A DNA stretch of 64,000 nucleotides from the NCBI RefSeq assembly GCF_001368915.1, contig NZ_CSTE01000002.1, forward strand, positions 286,248-350,247, in the 5' to 3' direction. Under the pieces are notes generated by a model. The model was not told the DNA's origin and did no database searches. It saw only the letters and a program-made list of their open reading frames with translations. The stretch's first letter is position 1. Every line of letters starts with the position of its first letter. Made by a program: the position numbers and the translations under genes. The stretch comes from Haloferax massiliensis (lineage in GTDB: Archaea > Halobacteriota > Halobacteria > Halobacteriales > Haloferacaceae). Positions 1 through 9,100 of this stretch are shown piece after piece.

Positions 1-22
1 CGAGGTCGTCTCTCAGTCCCAT
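1..22 (-). CDS. N-terminal fragment of the next gene (possibly UPF0229/YeaH family)
   Basis: An ATG at 22-20 opens a frame reading M-G-L-R-D-D-L before it leaves the window. It overlaps the end of the upstream kinase gene, whose TGA lies at 15-13, as expected for a co-translated operon. In haloarchaea and bacteria PrkA genes are usually followed by a YeaH/YhbH (UPF0229) gene and then SpoVR, so that is the likely identity. This rests on context only; seven residues cannot identify a family. Confidence 0.45.
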
Positions 23-2286
23 GTGTGGCTCACCTCCTTCATCACGGCGCGGCTGGTCAGTTCGGCCGACGCGGCGGTGTAGCCGCGGTCGACCAGTTCG
101 TCGATGGTGCGGGCTTTCACCCGCGCCGTCTCGGTGTTCGCCGGCGGGTCGTCCCACTGGCGGGGGTCGAGGTCGGAGAACAGCCGGCGCACGTCCTCCC
201 AGTCGTGGGTTTCGAGCACCGTCCGGATGACCGGAATCTCGGTGAGGTCCACGTCGGAGACGGTGAATCCCTCGTCGCGGTTCTCCCACGCGTAGCGGTT
301 GAGCGCGGTGATGACCTTCTCGTTGCGGAACTCCTCGACCGACTCGGAGGGCTCGTTGCCCTCGTAGTCGTCCGGCGAGAAGCGCCCGAGGTGCTCGGTC
401 TCGAACAGCTTCATCAGAAGCGGGTCGGGGTCGACCGGCCCTCGCTCGGTCTCTATCTGCCCCTCGGACGCCCACGCGTAGACGTGTTCGACGTACTCCT
501 CGACCGTCTCGCGCTCGACGCCCTTGTCGGCGAGGAGCGCGTCGAGCACGTCGGCCTCCTGTCGGTCGAAGATGTACTCTTTGACCATCGCGATGCGGCC
601 CTCGTACTCCGAGGACTCCGCCCGCGAGAACACCGGCGCATCGGAGAGTTCGGCGACCATCTCGTCGAGCACGTCGGTCGGCATCACCACCGACGACACG
701 TCGAGGTCTGGATGCCTGCGGTCGACGCGGTCGTGCAGCAGGTCGGCGATGACGTCGCGGGTGAACGTCACGGGAATCCCGTGGGTCCCCTCGGCGTCGC
801 CGACGAACTCGAACGCCGACACCTCGCGGCGCTGGTCGCCGACTTGCAGGTAGCCGCGGTCGAACAACAACGCCTTGTCCACGAGGTCGAACTCCATGTC
901 CGGGTCGCGCGGCACGTCGTCGCCGTCGAGACGGGTCACGACGCTGTAGAGCGCCGCGGCCTCGACCGTGTGCGGGGCGAGTTCGCGGGTTCGGACCTCG
1001 CCCGGCCCCTCGCGGACGTCCAATGCGACGGCTTCGGCGACTCGGTCGGCCATCGCCTCGGGGTCGTCGGTCCAGACGCTCGTCTCGTTCGTCAGCTCGC
1101 GGCGGATGAGTTCGGCCTCCAGCGAGAGGTTCGTCAGGTAGCGGAACTCGTGTTTGTTGAGCCGGCGCTTGAGCGCCTTCAGCGGGTCGCGGCCGTTCCT
1201 GTCCGCGTACTTGTCGAGTTCGGCGTCGAGGTCCGGGTTCGAGATGATGACGAGCTGGGTGTCGATGTCCATCCCGATTCCCTTGTCCAGTTTGACGTGG
1301 CCCTCGTCGGGAACGTTCAGGAGTTTCTGGAGCAGGTCGGCGTGCTGGGTGGCGTCCTCGACGATGGTGAGGAGTCCGTTGCCCTGCGAGAGCACGCCGT
1401 CGTAGCTGAACGCCTGCGGGTTCTTCCGGCCCCGGGAGTTCAGTTCGCGGAGCATGCTCGGCATCCACGACCCGACCAGTCGCTCCTTGGGCGAGCCGTC
1501 GTCCTCCGAGTGGAGGACCCCGACGCCGCGGCCGACGTCGACGACGTAGTTCTTCACCCGGAGGTGTTTCGGGTCGGTGACGGCGCTGAACAGGTCTTGC
1601 TTGCCCGCTCTGCGGAACTCCTCTTCGAGGTAGGTGTACGCCTCCAGACAGAACGGGTCGAGGTCCTCGTCCACGTCGACGGGGATGTGGTCGCCGTTCC
1701 TGCTGTTGAGGTCGGACAGCAGTCGCTTGCGCACGTCGGCGGGGAACACCGAAAGCGGGTGCGACTGGACCGGGCTCTCGTACCAGTCCTCGTCGGCTGC
1801 GTCGACCTCGCCGCCGTAGGACAGCCCGCGGGTGTCGTCGGCGTTGGCGACGTTCCACTCGACGGTGTAGCGCCGCCCCGCGTCGGTCTTCGAGTACTCC
1901 CGGAGGCCGTTGATGAGACAGCGTTTCAACTCGGATTTCCCCGTGGCCGTCGGGCCGTCGAACCAGATTATCTTCTCGGCTTTGCCGCGGTCGGCGGCGA
2001 TGGTCCGCAGGTCGTCGACGAAGGCGTTGAGCACCTCCGTGTTGCCGAGGACCGCGTGCTCGCCGTCGTTGGCGGGGTCGTCGAAAAAGCGGTAGCGCTC
2101 TTTCTCTTCGCCCTGTTCGACCACCTGTCTGGTCCCCATCGACTCGATGGCTTCCAAGAGGTACTTCGACGCGTGGGAGGCGATAGACGGCGACTCGAAC
2201 GCGGCGTCGACGTACTCGCCGAGGCTCATCGGCTCCTCGTAGGTGCCGCGGAGCGCCTCGTCCGCCTCGCGGATGTAGTCTCGCAT
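13..2286 (-). CDS. prkA: PrkA-type serine protein kinase, second paralog
   Basis: A 757-residue PrkA family protein: an AAA-type P-loop ATPase fused to a kinase-like C-terminal region, cytoplasmic. The Walker A motif GPTATGKS is at residues 111-118, after an N-terminal segment with the family signature of short helices around D/E-rich turns. In E. coli PrkA (YeaG) and YeaH act in nutrient-stress responses; the archaeal substrate is unknown. The ATG at 2286 is chosen. A GTG six bases upstream (2292) overlaps the stop of the preceding kinase as GTGA and is an equally possible coupled start. It forms one operon with the upstream paralog and the gene entering at the left edge. It is longer and less typical than its neighbour, so the two are unlikely to be recent copies. 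Confidence 0.88.
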   Translation of the reverse strand: MRDYIREADEALRGTYEEPMSLGEYVDAAFESPSIASHASKYLLEAIESMGTRQVVEQGEEKERYRFFDDPANDGEHAVLGNTEVLNAFVDDLRTIAADRGKAEKIIWFDGPTATGKSELKRCLINGLREYSKTDAGRRYTVEWNVANADDTRGLSYGGEVDAADEDWYESPVQSHPLSVFPADVRKRLLSDLNSRNGDHIPVDVDEDLDPFCLEAYTYLEEEFRRAGKQDLFSAVTDPKHLRVKNYVVDVGRGVGVLHSEDDGSPKERLVGSWMPSMLRELNSRGRKNPQAFSYDGVLSQGNGLLTIVEDATQHADLLQKLLNVPDEGHVKLDKGIGMDIDTQLVIISNPDLDAELDKYADRNGRDPLKALKRRLNKHEFRYLTNLSLEAELIRRELTNETSVWTDDPEAMADRVAEAVALDVREGPGEVRTRELAPHTVEAAALYSVVTRLDGDDVPRDPDMEFDLVDKALLFDRGYLQVGDQRREVSAFEFVGDAEGTHGIPVTFTRDVIADLLHDRVDRRHPDLDVSSVVMPTDVLDEMVAELSDAPVFSRAESSEYEGRIAMVKEYIFDRQEADVLDALLADKGVERETVEEYVEHVYAWASEGQIETERGPVDPDPLLMKLFETEHLGRFSPDDYEGNEPSESVEEFRNEKVITALNRYAWENRDEGFTVSDVDLTEIPVIRTVLETHDWEDVRRLFSDLDPRQWDDPPANTETARVKARTIDELVDRGYTAASAELTSRAVMKEVSHTWD

Positions 2287-2288
2287 GG

Positions 2289-4361
2289 TCACCCTTCGAG
2301 CTCGGTCTTCGCCACCTCCGCACCGGCGAACTCAAGCACCTCCCGTGCGCCGTCGCGCGAGTAGCCCTGGTCGACGAGCGCGTCGATCCACGCGTTGCGC
2401 TCGTCGTCGTCCAGTTCGTTCGCGCTCACGAGCGCCGAGAAGTTGATGTTGTGCTTCTTGTCCTCCCAGAGCTTGCGTTCGAGGGCGCGGCGGAGGCGGT
2501 CGTTGTCCTGCGGGTTGAACGACGTTCCCTCGCGGGCGCGCCGGGAGACCCAGTTGGAGACCTCCTGTCGGAAGTCGTCCTTGCGGTCCTCGGGGATGTT
2601 GAGTTTCTCCTCGACGGCGCGGAGGAACTTCTCGTCGGGGTCCTGGTCGCGCCCCGTCAGTTCGTCTTCGACCGTCGCGTCGTCGATGTAGGCCATGACG
2701 TGGTCCATGTACTTCTCGCCCTGCCGGCGAATCTCGTCGATGTCGTAGGCGAGGGCGTGGCGCACGTCCTCGATGGCGCGCTCTTTGTACTCCTCGCGGA
2801 CCATTTCGAGGTAGCGGTGGTAGCGTTCGAGGTTCTCCTCGGGAATCGACCCGTGGTTTTCGAGGTTCTCTTCGAGGTGGGTGAACGAGGACAGCGGCGA
2901 GAGGTAGCCCCGGCCGCGGTGGGTCGCGTCCATGATGGCCTCGGCGATTTCGTCGCCGATGAACCGGGCGGAAACGCCGTCCATCCCCTCTGCGATGTCG
3001 GCTTTCTTCTCGCCTTCCTCGCGGAGTTTGCGCACGTCGACGTCGTCGCCGTCGTCCAACTCGCCGTTGTAGGCCTTCGCCTTCTGAACGAGCGAGATGG
3101 TGTCGGAGTCGGGTTCGACGATGCGGGTGAGGACGCCGAACAGCCCGGACATCTCCAGGGTGTGGGGCTCGACGTGGATGTCTGGCACGTCGGCGTTCCG
3201 GAGCATTTTCCGGTAGATTTCGGCCTCCTGTTCGTATTCGAGGACGTACGGGAAGTCGATGCGCTTGGTCCGGTCGTTGAACGCCTCCATCTTCTCGTCG
3301 CCCTTCTTCTCGCGGTATTCGGGCATGTTCGTCCGCCCGACGATGACCTGGTCGATGTCGATTCGGGGGTTGTTCTTCGGCTTGATGGTCTGTTCCTGCG
3401 AGGCGTGCAGGAAGTCGTAGAGGAACTCCCGCTGGAGCTTCAGCAGTTCCTCGCCGGAGAAGATGCCGCGGTTCGCGTTACAGAACGCGCCGGCGTAGTC
3501 GAACGCCCGCGGGTCGGACTCGCCGTACACCGCGAGCTTCGAGTAGTTGACGTCGCCGGTGAGTTCGGTCTCGTCTTGGTTCTTCTTGTCCTTCGGCTCG
3601 AACGTCTCGATGCACTGGCGTTTGTTCTCGGAGGCGACGAGCCGGATGATTTCGATGTGGTTCTCGACGACCTCCTCTAGGTCGTCGTCGTAGTGGGCGA
3701 GCAGTCGGTCCATGTAGAACTCCGAGGCGGGGTCCAACGCCTGGTCGTTCCGGATGGTGTAGGGCGCGTCGAGGTTCTCGTTCAACTGCTCGATGACCAC
3801 GTCGCGCTGTTCCTGCGGGAGCAACACGAGCGGGTCCTGATTCATCGGCGACTGGACCACGTCGTCGGACGGGTCCTGGTCGCGGATGACGTCGCCGAGG
3901 TTCGTCCACCGGAAGGTGTACATCCGCCCCTCGTCGGACATGGTGTAGTCCTCGAAGTAGCGGCGGGAAATCCAGTCGAAGTGCGACTTCCCGGAGCCGA
4001 CGGGACCCAAGAGGAGTTTGATGCGCTTTTCGGGGCCGAGGCCGCGGGCCCCCGATTTCACCTTGTTGACGAACTCGTGAATCGACTCGTGGACTTCGCG
4101 GCCGTAGAAGACGTTCTCTCCGTCGTGAAGGGGGTCTTCCGAGGCCATGAGGTACTCCACGACGCCCGCGTCCTCGTCGTAACGGGTGCCGTAGAAGTCG
4201 AACATGTCCGCCACGCGCTGGTGGGCGTTGCGAGCGATCTTTGGGTGGGCGTAGACCTCTTCCAAGTACCACTCGAAGCTCTTCGCCTCGCGGAGGTCCG
4301 CGGGCACGGAGTCTTTGTAGTGCTTGCTCAGGTCTGCGAGTGTTTCAATTTCGCCGGTCAT
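2289..4361 (-). CDS. prkA: PrkA-type serine protein kinase, first paralog
   Basis: A 690-residue PrkA protein with Walker A GPVGSGKS at residues 119-126, an N-terminal AAA domain and the long helical C-terminal region typical of PrkA. The length matches bacterial YeaG/PrkA (about 640-690), so this is the canonical member. It is the first gene of the minus-strand operon; its stop overlaps the alternative start of the second kinase. The nearest good TATA-like box lies near 4616-4622, which would give a leader of about 230 bases, long for a haloarchaeon. PrkA, YeaH and SpoVR proteins co-occur across bacteria and archaea; their joint biochemical role is not settled. Confidence 0.93.
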   Translation of the reverse strand: MTGEIETLADLSKHYKDSVPADLREAKSFEWYLEEVYAHPKIARNAHQRVADMFDFYGTRYDEDAGVVEYLMASEDPLHDGENVFYGREVHESIHEFVNKVKSGARGLGPEKRIKLLLGPVGSGKSHFDWISRRYFEDYTMSDEGRMYTFRWTNLGDVIRDQDPSDDVVQSPMNQDPLVLLPQEQRDVVIEQLNENLDAPYTIRNDQALDPASEFYMDRLLAHYDDDLEEVVENHIEIIRLVASENKRQCIETFEPKDKKNQDETELTGDVNYSKLAVYGESDPRAFDYAGAFCNANRGIFSGEELLKLQREFLYDFLHASQEQTIKPKNNPRIDIDQVIVGRTNMPEYREKKGDEKMEAFNDRTKRIDFPYVLEYEQEAEIYRKMLRNADVPDIHVEPHTLEMSGLFGVLTRIVEPDSDTISLVQKAKAYNGELDDGDDVDVRKLREEGEKKADIAEGMDGVSARFIGDEIAEAIMDATHRGRGYLSPLSSFTHLEENLENHGSIPEENLERYHRYLEMVREEYKERAIEDVRHALAYDIDEIRRQGEKYMDHVMAYIDDATVEDELTGRDQDPDEKFLRAVEEKLNIPEDRKDDFRQEVSNWVSRRAREGTSFNPQDNDRLRRALERKLWEDKKHNINFSALVSANELDDDERNAWIDALVDQGYSRDGAREVLEFAGAEVAKTELEG

Positions 4362-4906
4362 TGTTCGTGGAGCCTCGTCGGACCAGCCGTCCGGAGACGA
4401 CCGAGGGCGACGCGCCCGCGTTCGCGGGTCGCAGACGACACACCGCGAGCCACGGACCCGCGGCGACAGACCGCGGGGGGTGAATCGAAGTGCGCCGCCG
4501 CCGCTACACGCTCACGACGGGTCGGCGACGGGCGACAGAATCGGCGATTTGCGGACGATGCGTGACGGCTCGCTCGGCCCGGGGACCGAGACTACCAATC
4601 AATGAGAGACGTTAACATATAACGCTTTCTGTGAAAGTAGTCAACTGATTGTCTCGAACGCCGACCAATCCAGATACGTACCACCTCGGGTGACCCTCCG
4701 ACTGGCCAACGTATGTCGATTTAATCGGCGATTCAGTCGGTTGGCGGTCCCGTTAATCGGGTCGGTTGGGATTCATGTCGTCTGCGACGGGTCGCTTTCG
4801 AGGGGGAAACCACCCCGGTCGAGGCGGCGTCGCGGCGAGCGCGAGCGCGACCAGCGGGCGCGGCGGAAGCGGGAAGGCTTAGGACGCGCGGCGGACTAGC
4901 ACGCCC
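4362..4906. other. Intergenic region between divergent prkA and small-protein genes
   Basis: About 545 bases with no convincing gene; open frames here lack the acidic composition of neighbours. The half next to prkA (4362-4600) is GC-rich and would be a long leader if transcription starts from the AT-rich box near 4616. The other half holds AT-rich words around 4717-4727 (an 11-base palindrome, CGATTTAATCG) and 4750-4757 that could be part of promoters for the plus-strand gene at 4907. Confidence 0.5.
4612..4624 (-). promoter_or_regulatory. Putative TATA box of the prkA operon
   Basis: On the minus strand this AT-rich block reads GTTATATGTTAA, the best TATA-like element upstream of the first kinase gene. 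Initiation about 25 bases downstream would fall near 4590, leaving about 230 bases of leader before the ATG at 4361. No closer convincing box was found, but a weaker one in the GC-rich leader cannot be excluded. Confidence 0.4.
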
Positions 4907-5287
4907 ATGACCGACCTGCCCGACGGGTGGACCCTCTGGAACGACGAACCCGAGGGGCGGCGCATCCTCGCGTATCGCCCGGACGTGTTCAACGAGAGCG
5001 CCTTCCCCGCCGAGTGCATGCCGACCGTCTTCGTGTGGAACGGGTCGCGGGCGAACCGTCCGGGCGCGACGCAGATACGCACCGATACGTGGCACGCCGT
5101 GCTCTCTCTCGAACCCGAAATCGAGGTCGTCGTCGAGGCGTTCGACTCCCGCGAGGCGGCCGTCGAGGGCGCGGCCGACATCGCCGGGCGGTTTTCCGAC
5201 GGCGAGATAGACTACCGGAGCGCCTACCAAGTCCCCCGCGAGGAGTACTTCGAGAAGCTCGACGAACTGACCGGGCGGGAGCCTTAA
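4907..5287 (+). CDS. Conserved haloarchaeal protein (DUF5820-like)
   Basis: A 126-residue acidic soluble protein without membrane segments or cysteine metal motifs (a single cysteine). The pattern of W-x-L-W near the N-terminus, then alternating strands and a C-terminal helix, resembles a small haloarchaeal family I remember as DUF5820; the family name is from memory. The ATG at 4907 is preceded by a weak TATA-like word about 30 bases upstream, consistent with a leaderless transcript. It lies 24 bases before the UPF0179 gene and is probably co-transcribed with it. No function can be assigned. Confidence 0.75.
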   Translation: MTDLPDGWTLWNDEPEGRRILAYRPDVFNESAFPAECMPTVFVWNGSRANRPGATQIRTDTWHAVLSLEPEIEVVVEAFDSREAAVEGAADIAGRFSDGEIDYRSAYQVPREEYFEKLDELTGREP

Positions 5288-5311
5288 CCGCCTCGCAGGA
5301 GAATCCCCGCT

Positions 5312-5761
5312 ATGACCTCCGTCACTCTCGTCGGTGCCCGCCTGACCGACCCCGGCACCGAGTTCGTCTACCACGGTGAATCGAGCGCCTGCGAGGGGTG
5401 TCCGTATCGCCGCCAGTGTCTCAATCTCACCGAGGGCGTCCGCTACCGCGTCCTCGGCGTGCGCGAGAACACGCAGGTCCTCGACTGCGCCGTTCACGAC
5501 GAGGGCGTCCGCGCCGTCGAGGTCGAACCGGCCCCGGTCACGGCGAACGTCCCCTCGAAGGGGGCGTACGCCGGGAGCAAGGCCAGCCTGCAGGGTCCCT
5601 GCCCGCACACCGAGTGCCCGAGCCACGAGTACTGCGTCCCCGAGGGCGCGGAGTTCGACCAAGAGTACCGCATCCGCGACGTGGTCGGCGACCCGCCGCA
5701 CGACCACTGCCACCTCGACCGGAACCTGACGCTCGTCGAGTTCGAACCCGCCGACGAGTAG
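5312..5761 (+). CDS. UPF0179 family protein
   Basis: A 149-residue protein matching the archaeal UPF0179 family in length and cysteine layout. An early C-x2-C with a further C five residues later (residues 28-36) is followed by several single cysteines and histidines (C-P-H-T-E-C-P-S-H-x2-C near 97-107 and a D-H-C-H near 126-131). These could bind metal or an iron-sulfur cluster, but the family has no established function. Cytoplasmic. It sits in a run of small plus-strand genes with short gaps (24 bases before, 33 after to the HAD gene). Confidence 0.88.
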   Translation: MTSVTLVGARLTDPGTEFVYHGESSACEGCPYRRQCLNLTEGVRYRVLGVRENTQVLDCAVHDEGVRAVEVEPAPVTANVPSKGAYAGSKASLQGPCPHTECPSHEYCVPEGAEFDQEYRIRDVVGDPPHDHCHLDRNLTLVEFEPADE

Positions 5762-5794
5762 GGGTTTTTGTGCCCTCCGGCCGCCGGCCCTGAT

Positions 5795-6442
5795 ATGACG
5801 ACCGCCGTCTTCTTCGACCTCGACCTGACGCTCCTCCGCTACACCGCCGACTTCGAGACCATCTTCGACCGGGCGGTCCCGGACGCTCCGGACGGTGCCT
5901 ACGACCGGTATCTCTCGGTCTTCTTCGACGCGTTCGAGGACCTCGCCGTGGACCCCTACGCGGTCGGCTTCGAGGCGATCACCGACGAGTTCGACATCGG
6001 CGACGACCCGGAGGCGCTCGTGGCGCGCTACGCGGAGGCCGAACTCGCCGCCACGACGGTCCCCGCGTCGGCCCGCGAGGCGCTCGTCCGCGTCGCCGAC
6101 CGCCGACCGACGGGGATTCTCACGAACGGCGCGCCGGCGGTCCAGCGGGCGAAACTCGAACGCCACGGCCTCGCGGGCGTCGTCGACGCCGTCGTCGTCT
6201 CGAACGACCCCGCGGTCGCCTCGCGGAAGCCCGACTCGGGCATCTTCGAGGCCGCGGAGACCGCCCTGCCGGCCGACGGCTACGTCTACGTCGGCGACAC
6301 CTACGACGAGGACGTTGTCGGGGCGCGAGACGCCGGGTGGGAGGCACACCACGTCGGCGACGACGGCCCCGACGACGACCCCGCAGCGGTCGAATCGGTC
6401 GCCGACGCGGCCGCTCGAATCCTCGGTGAAGACGACGCGTAG
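5795..6442 (+). CDS. HAD superfamily hydrolase
   Basis: A 215-residue haloacid-dehalogenase-like hydrolase, probably a phosphatase of subfamily IA. Motif I is D-L-D-L-T at residues 8-12 (nucleophile D8, general acid D10). Motif II T-N-G lies near residue 110, the motif III lysine is in S-R-K-P-D-S-G, and motif IV is G-D-T-Y-D-E-D. A helical cap lies between motifs I and II. The ATG at 5795 is preferred over a TTG nine codons upstream because it places motif I at the usual distance. Substrate unknown; candidates are small phosphorylated metabolites such as phosphoglycolate. Confidence 0.9.
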   Translation: MTTAVFFDLDLTLLRYTADFETIFDRAVPDAPDGAYDRYLSVFFDAFEDLAVDPYAVGFEAITDEFDIGDDPEALVARYAEAELAATTVPASAREALVRVADRRPTGILTNGAPAVQRAKLERHGLAGVVDAVVVSNDPAVASRKPDSGIFEAAETALPADGYVYVGDTYDEDVVGARDAGWEAHHVGDDGPDDDPAAVESVADAAARILGEDDA

Positions 6443-6465
6443 CGCGGGAGAAGCGAGAGAACCGA

Positions 6466-7335
6466 CTACGGGAGCGTGCCGACCTTCTCGCCGGCGTAGC
6501 CGAAGATGTCCGCGTAGCCGTACGCCGAAAGGAGAATGGGGTAGAAGTCGCGGTCGGCGACGAACTGCTCGGCGTCGGCGCGGGCGAACGTCTCGCCGGC
6601 GGCGACGGGTTCGAAGTTGGTCGCGTGGACCTCGTACTGGTCCGCCGGCGGCTTGGGAAGCCGTTCGAGCAGGCGGAACACGTCGAGGCTGCCCTCCTCG
6701 GGGATGCCGAGTTTCAGGCGGTCGTCTTCGGTCTGCGACTCCGACTCCTCGTCGGGCCCGCCGCTCTCGTGACCGCCGTCGCTCGCGACGGCCGGCGCGG
6801 GGAGGACGTTCGTCGCGGTGAGGAACGCGCGGATGAGCCAGTATGCGTTGTCGGCGGCCTCGGCGGATTTCTGGAGGCCGGCTTCGACCTCGATAGTGTG
6901 GGCGTGTTCGATGAGGCGACCCTCCGCGAAGTGGTTCGTCTCGACGGCCACGTCGACCGGGAGCCGGGGGAGAATCGACCGAGAGATGGCGTCGACGGCG
7001 TCCACGATGGCGAAGGGTTCGGCGTACGACTGGGTGGAGTGAAGCGAGAAGGCCGTGGTGCCGCGGACCTCGCGGCCGAGGTCGTGGGCGAGGCGTCGCT
7101 CGTGGCTCTCGGCGTTGGGGTCGCCGGGGAACGCCCGGTTGAGGTCCTCGTCGAGATAGCGCGCGTCCGCCGCCAGCGCCTCCTCGTTTGCGACGATGAG
7201 CTTCACCGGCCGCTCGACGTCGGGGTCCTCCGCGACGAACCGCTCGATGGCGCGAGCACCACAGGGCTCGTCGCCGTGGATGGACCCGACGACAGACACT
7301 TCGGGCGTGCCGTCACCGAGTTCGTAGATTCGCAT
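6466..7335 (-). CDS. Succinylglutamate desuccinylase/aspartoacylase family deacylase
   Basis: A 289-residue zinc-dependent deacylase of the AstE/AspA family (M14-like fold). Visible active-site elements are H20 and E23 in S-I-H-G-D-E-P-C-G, N66-R67 in D-L-N-R-A-F-P-G (substrate carboxylate binding), H99 in the third zinc-ligand segment, and a glutamate in T-I-E-V-E-A-G near 149. A Gly/Ser/Glu-rich insert at about 185-200 looks like a disordered loop. It would hydrolyse an N-acyl amino acid or similar amide in the cytoplasm; the true substrate cannot be read from sequence. It converges with the HAD gene (23 bases apart). Confidence 0.88.
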   Translation of the reverse strand: MRIYELGDGTPEVSVVGSIHGDEPCGARAIERFVAEDPDVERPVKLIVANEEALAADARYLDEDLNRAFPGDPNAESHERRLAHDLGREVRGTTAFSLHSTQSYAEPFAIVDAVDAISRSILPRLPVDVAVETNHFAEGRLIEHAHTIEVEAGLQKSAEAADNAYWLIRAFLTATNVLPAPAVASDGGHESGGPDEESESQTEDDRLKLGIPEEGSLDVFRLLERLPKPPADQYEVHATNFEPVAAGETFARADAEQFVADRDFYPILLSAYGYADIFGYAGEKVGTLP

Positions 7336-7454
7336 TGCCGGTTCCTAGAACCGGACGCTAATGGACCTTTAGATTCTCCCGGTTCGAGCCGCTTTCCCGG
7401 ACGCGCCCGCCGAGGCGGGCGGGGCGGGACCGCCGCGAGAGCGCCCTGACGCGG

Positions 7455-7940
7455 TCAGTGGTCGAGTCCCTCGACGTACTCGTAGTCGGCGGGGTACGCG
7501 GTCGCGCAGTGTCCGTCGAGTTCAATTTGCCAGCCGTGGAGCGCCGTCGGGTCGTCCAGCGCCGCCCGGAGGGTCTCGCGCACGTCGTCCACGTCGACGC
7601 CGTAGAAGTCGCCCGGGACGCCGCGGATGTACTCCAGCGCCGTCTCGAACAGCGACCGCATCCCCGCGTCGTTCTCGAAGTCGAAGTGCTTGTACGCGCC
7701 GGCGGCGACCTGCACCATCCCGTGGAGGAAGGCGCTTTCCGCGGTCCCCGCGCCGTAGTTGTACCACTCGTCTTCGAAGCAGTCGTGGCTCTCGTGGAAG
7801 TCGCCGGCGTTGAACAGTCGGACGCCGTGTTCGACCGCCCGCCGGAGCGTCGCGTGCTCCCACGCCCGCAGTTCGTCGTTCCACCCCGACGGGTTGCCGA
7901 GCGGCGGGGCGACGCTCGGGTCGCGGGTGTGTTCGTCCAT
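7455..7940 (-). CDS. DUF309 domain protein
   Basis: A 161-residue protein with the DUF309 signature: helical, with [13 protein letters not shown] (the H-x2-H/E-x2-E-x2-W pattern) near residues 46-58 and a second helix pair in the F-L-H-G-M-V-Q region. DUF309 proteins are small all-helical proteins of unknown role. The start at 7940 is chosen because the 37 upstream codons are not acidic and extend into the divergent promoter region. A small zinc-ribbon gene starts 88 bases away on the other strand. Confidence 0.85.
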   Translation of the reverse strand: MDEHTRDPSVAPPLGNPSGWNDELRAWEHATLRRAVEHGVRLFNAGDFHESHDCFEDEWYNYGAGTAESAFLHGMVQVAAGAYKHFDFENDAGMRSLFETALEYIRGVPGDFYGVDVDDVRETLRAALDDPTALHGWQIELDGHCATAYPADYEYVEGLDH

Positions 7941-8028
7941 GTGAGTCAGGGCGACCGGGAGACCGGTAACTCCATCGGTGGGGTAATCGGTCGCGTTGTT
8001 TTTCGTGCTGGCGCGGCAACGGTCGGAC

Positions 8029-8217
8029 GTGACGGACGCGATAGAATGCACCTACTGCGGGAGCGACGTTCGGCGTCACGACCCCGTCTTCGTGGAGGAA
8101 CTCGAAGCCGGCGAGCGCGTGCCGGCGGGCGCGTTCTGCAACTACGCGTGCCTCTCGTCGCACATCGACGCGGCGGGACTCACGACCGGCGCGTCCTGCG
8201 AGTGGCGGCCGGAGTAG
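8029..8217 (+). CDS. Small zinc-ribbon protein
   Basis: A 62-residue protein with C-T-Y-C-G at residues 7-11 and F-C-N-Y-A-C near 40-45: two cysteine pairs that should bind one zinc ion. Haloarchaea encode many such one-domain CPxCG-like proteins, some with regulatory phenotypes. The GTG at 8029 is preferred over an ATG 33 bases upstream because the extra residues are basic and atypical. It lies between divergent neighbours and is probably monocistronic. Function unknown. Confidence 0.72.
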   Translation: MTDAIECTYCGSDVRRHDPVFVEELEAGERVPAGAFCNYACLSSHIDAAGLTTGASCEWRPE

Positions 8218-8311
8218 GAACCGGACTCGCTCGCTCCGGACGACCGGACCGAGAGCTGTGGTCGTCGCAGCGACCCCTGACCTATTTATCCCGATTCGTC
8301 CTTTCGAGCGT

Positions 8312-8971
8312 ATGGCACTCGCATCTGCGCTCGTGGCCGGCGGGGTCGTCGGCGTTCGGCACGCGCTGGAAGCCGACCATCTCGCCGCCGTCGCGACGAT
8401 GGTCGAAGACGACGACCGACCGAGCATCGTCGGCGCGTCGTGGGGCGTCGGCCACTCGATTCCGATCGCCGTCGTCGGTCTCGCCTTCGTCGCGCTCGGC
8501 GTCCGCCTACCCGAATCGGTGACGCACTTCTTCGAAGTCGTCGTCGGCGCGGTTCTCGTCGTCCTCGGCGCGCGGATGCTCCTCCGAGCCGCCGGCGTCT
8601 CGGTGCCGACGCTCCGCGACCACGACCACGACAGCGGCGTCCACCGGCATCTCTCGCTCGGGAACGTCGCGTTCGGGACGAAACACACGCACGTCCACGA
8701 CGAGTCGTTCGGGGTCGGCGTCCTCCACGGCTTCGCCGGCAGCAGCGCGCTGGTCATCGCGATGGTCTCGACCGCGCCCGCGGTGGGCCAGGCGCTCGCG
8801 TTCCTCGCGGCGTTCAGCCTCCTCACCATCGCCACGATGGCGACCGTCTCGTTCCTCTGGGGCCGCTCGATGGCGGTCGGCGGGACGCGCGTCCTCCGCG
8901 CCGCGGCCGGCGTCGTGGGCGTCGCAGTCGGCGGTCTCCTCGTCGCAGAGCAGTTCGGCGGTCTCGTCTGA
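8312..8971 (+). CDS. NicO/UreH-like nickel-cobalt type membrane transporter
   Basis: A 219-residue integral membrane protein with about six hydrophobic helices. The first carries R-H-A-L-E-A-D-H (H17, D22, H23), the H-x4-D-H signature of nickel/cobalt permeases of the NiCoT/NicO type. A histidine-rich loop (D-H-D-H-D near residue 108 and a further H-T-H-V-H stretch) between helices could collect metal. The ATG at 8312 starts just before the first helix; the longer frame adds 18 residues unlike a membrane N-terminus. Whether it imports or exports, and which metal, cannot be decided; no hydrogenase or urease gene is nearby. Confidence 0.82.
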   Translation: MALASALVAGGVVGVRHALEADHLAAVATMVEDDDRPSIVGASWGVGHSIPIAVVGLAFVALGVRLPESVTHFFEVVVGAVLVVLGARMLLRAAGVSVPTLRDHDHDSGVHRHLSLGNVAFGTKHTHVHDESFGVGVLHGFAGSSALVIAMVSTAPAVGQALAFLAAFSLLTIATMATVSFLWGRSMAVGGTRVLRAAAGVVGVAVGGLLVAEQFGGLV

Positions 8972-9016
8972 CGTTTCGCAACGTTTTAGCGGTCCCCCTA
9001 TCGTACTTGAGTACGC

Positions 9017-9100
9017 GCGAGGGTAGCTAAGTCAGGAAAAAGCGGCGGACTCAAGATCCGCTCCCGTAGGGGTCCGTGGGTTCAAATCCCTCCCCTCGCA
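9017..9100 (+). tRNA. tRNA-Leu (anticodon CAA)
   Basis: A class II tRNA of 84 bases. The acceptor stem GCGAGGG pairs with CCCTCGC, followed by discriminator A at 9100. The D stem is GCT/AGC. The anticodon stem GCGGA/TCCGC encloses loop CTCAAGA, giving anticodon CAA (leucine, codon UUG). A long variable arm with CCC/GGG pairing and a T arm with loop TTCAAAT follow. Position 50-64 of the T stem is a T-T mismatch. The terminal CCA is not encoded. No intron is seen. A weak TATA-like word at 8983-8988 lies about 30 bases upstream. Confidence 0.95.
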
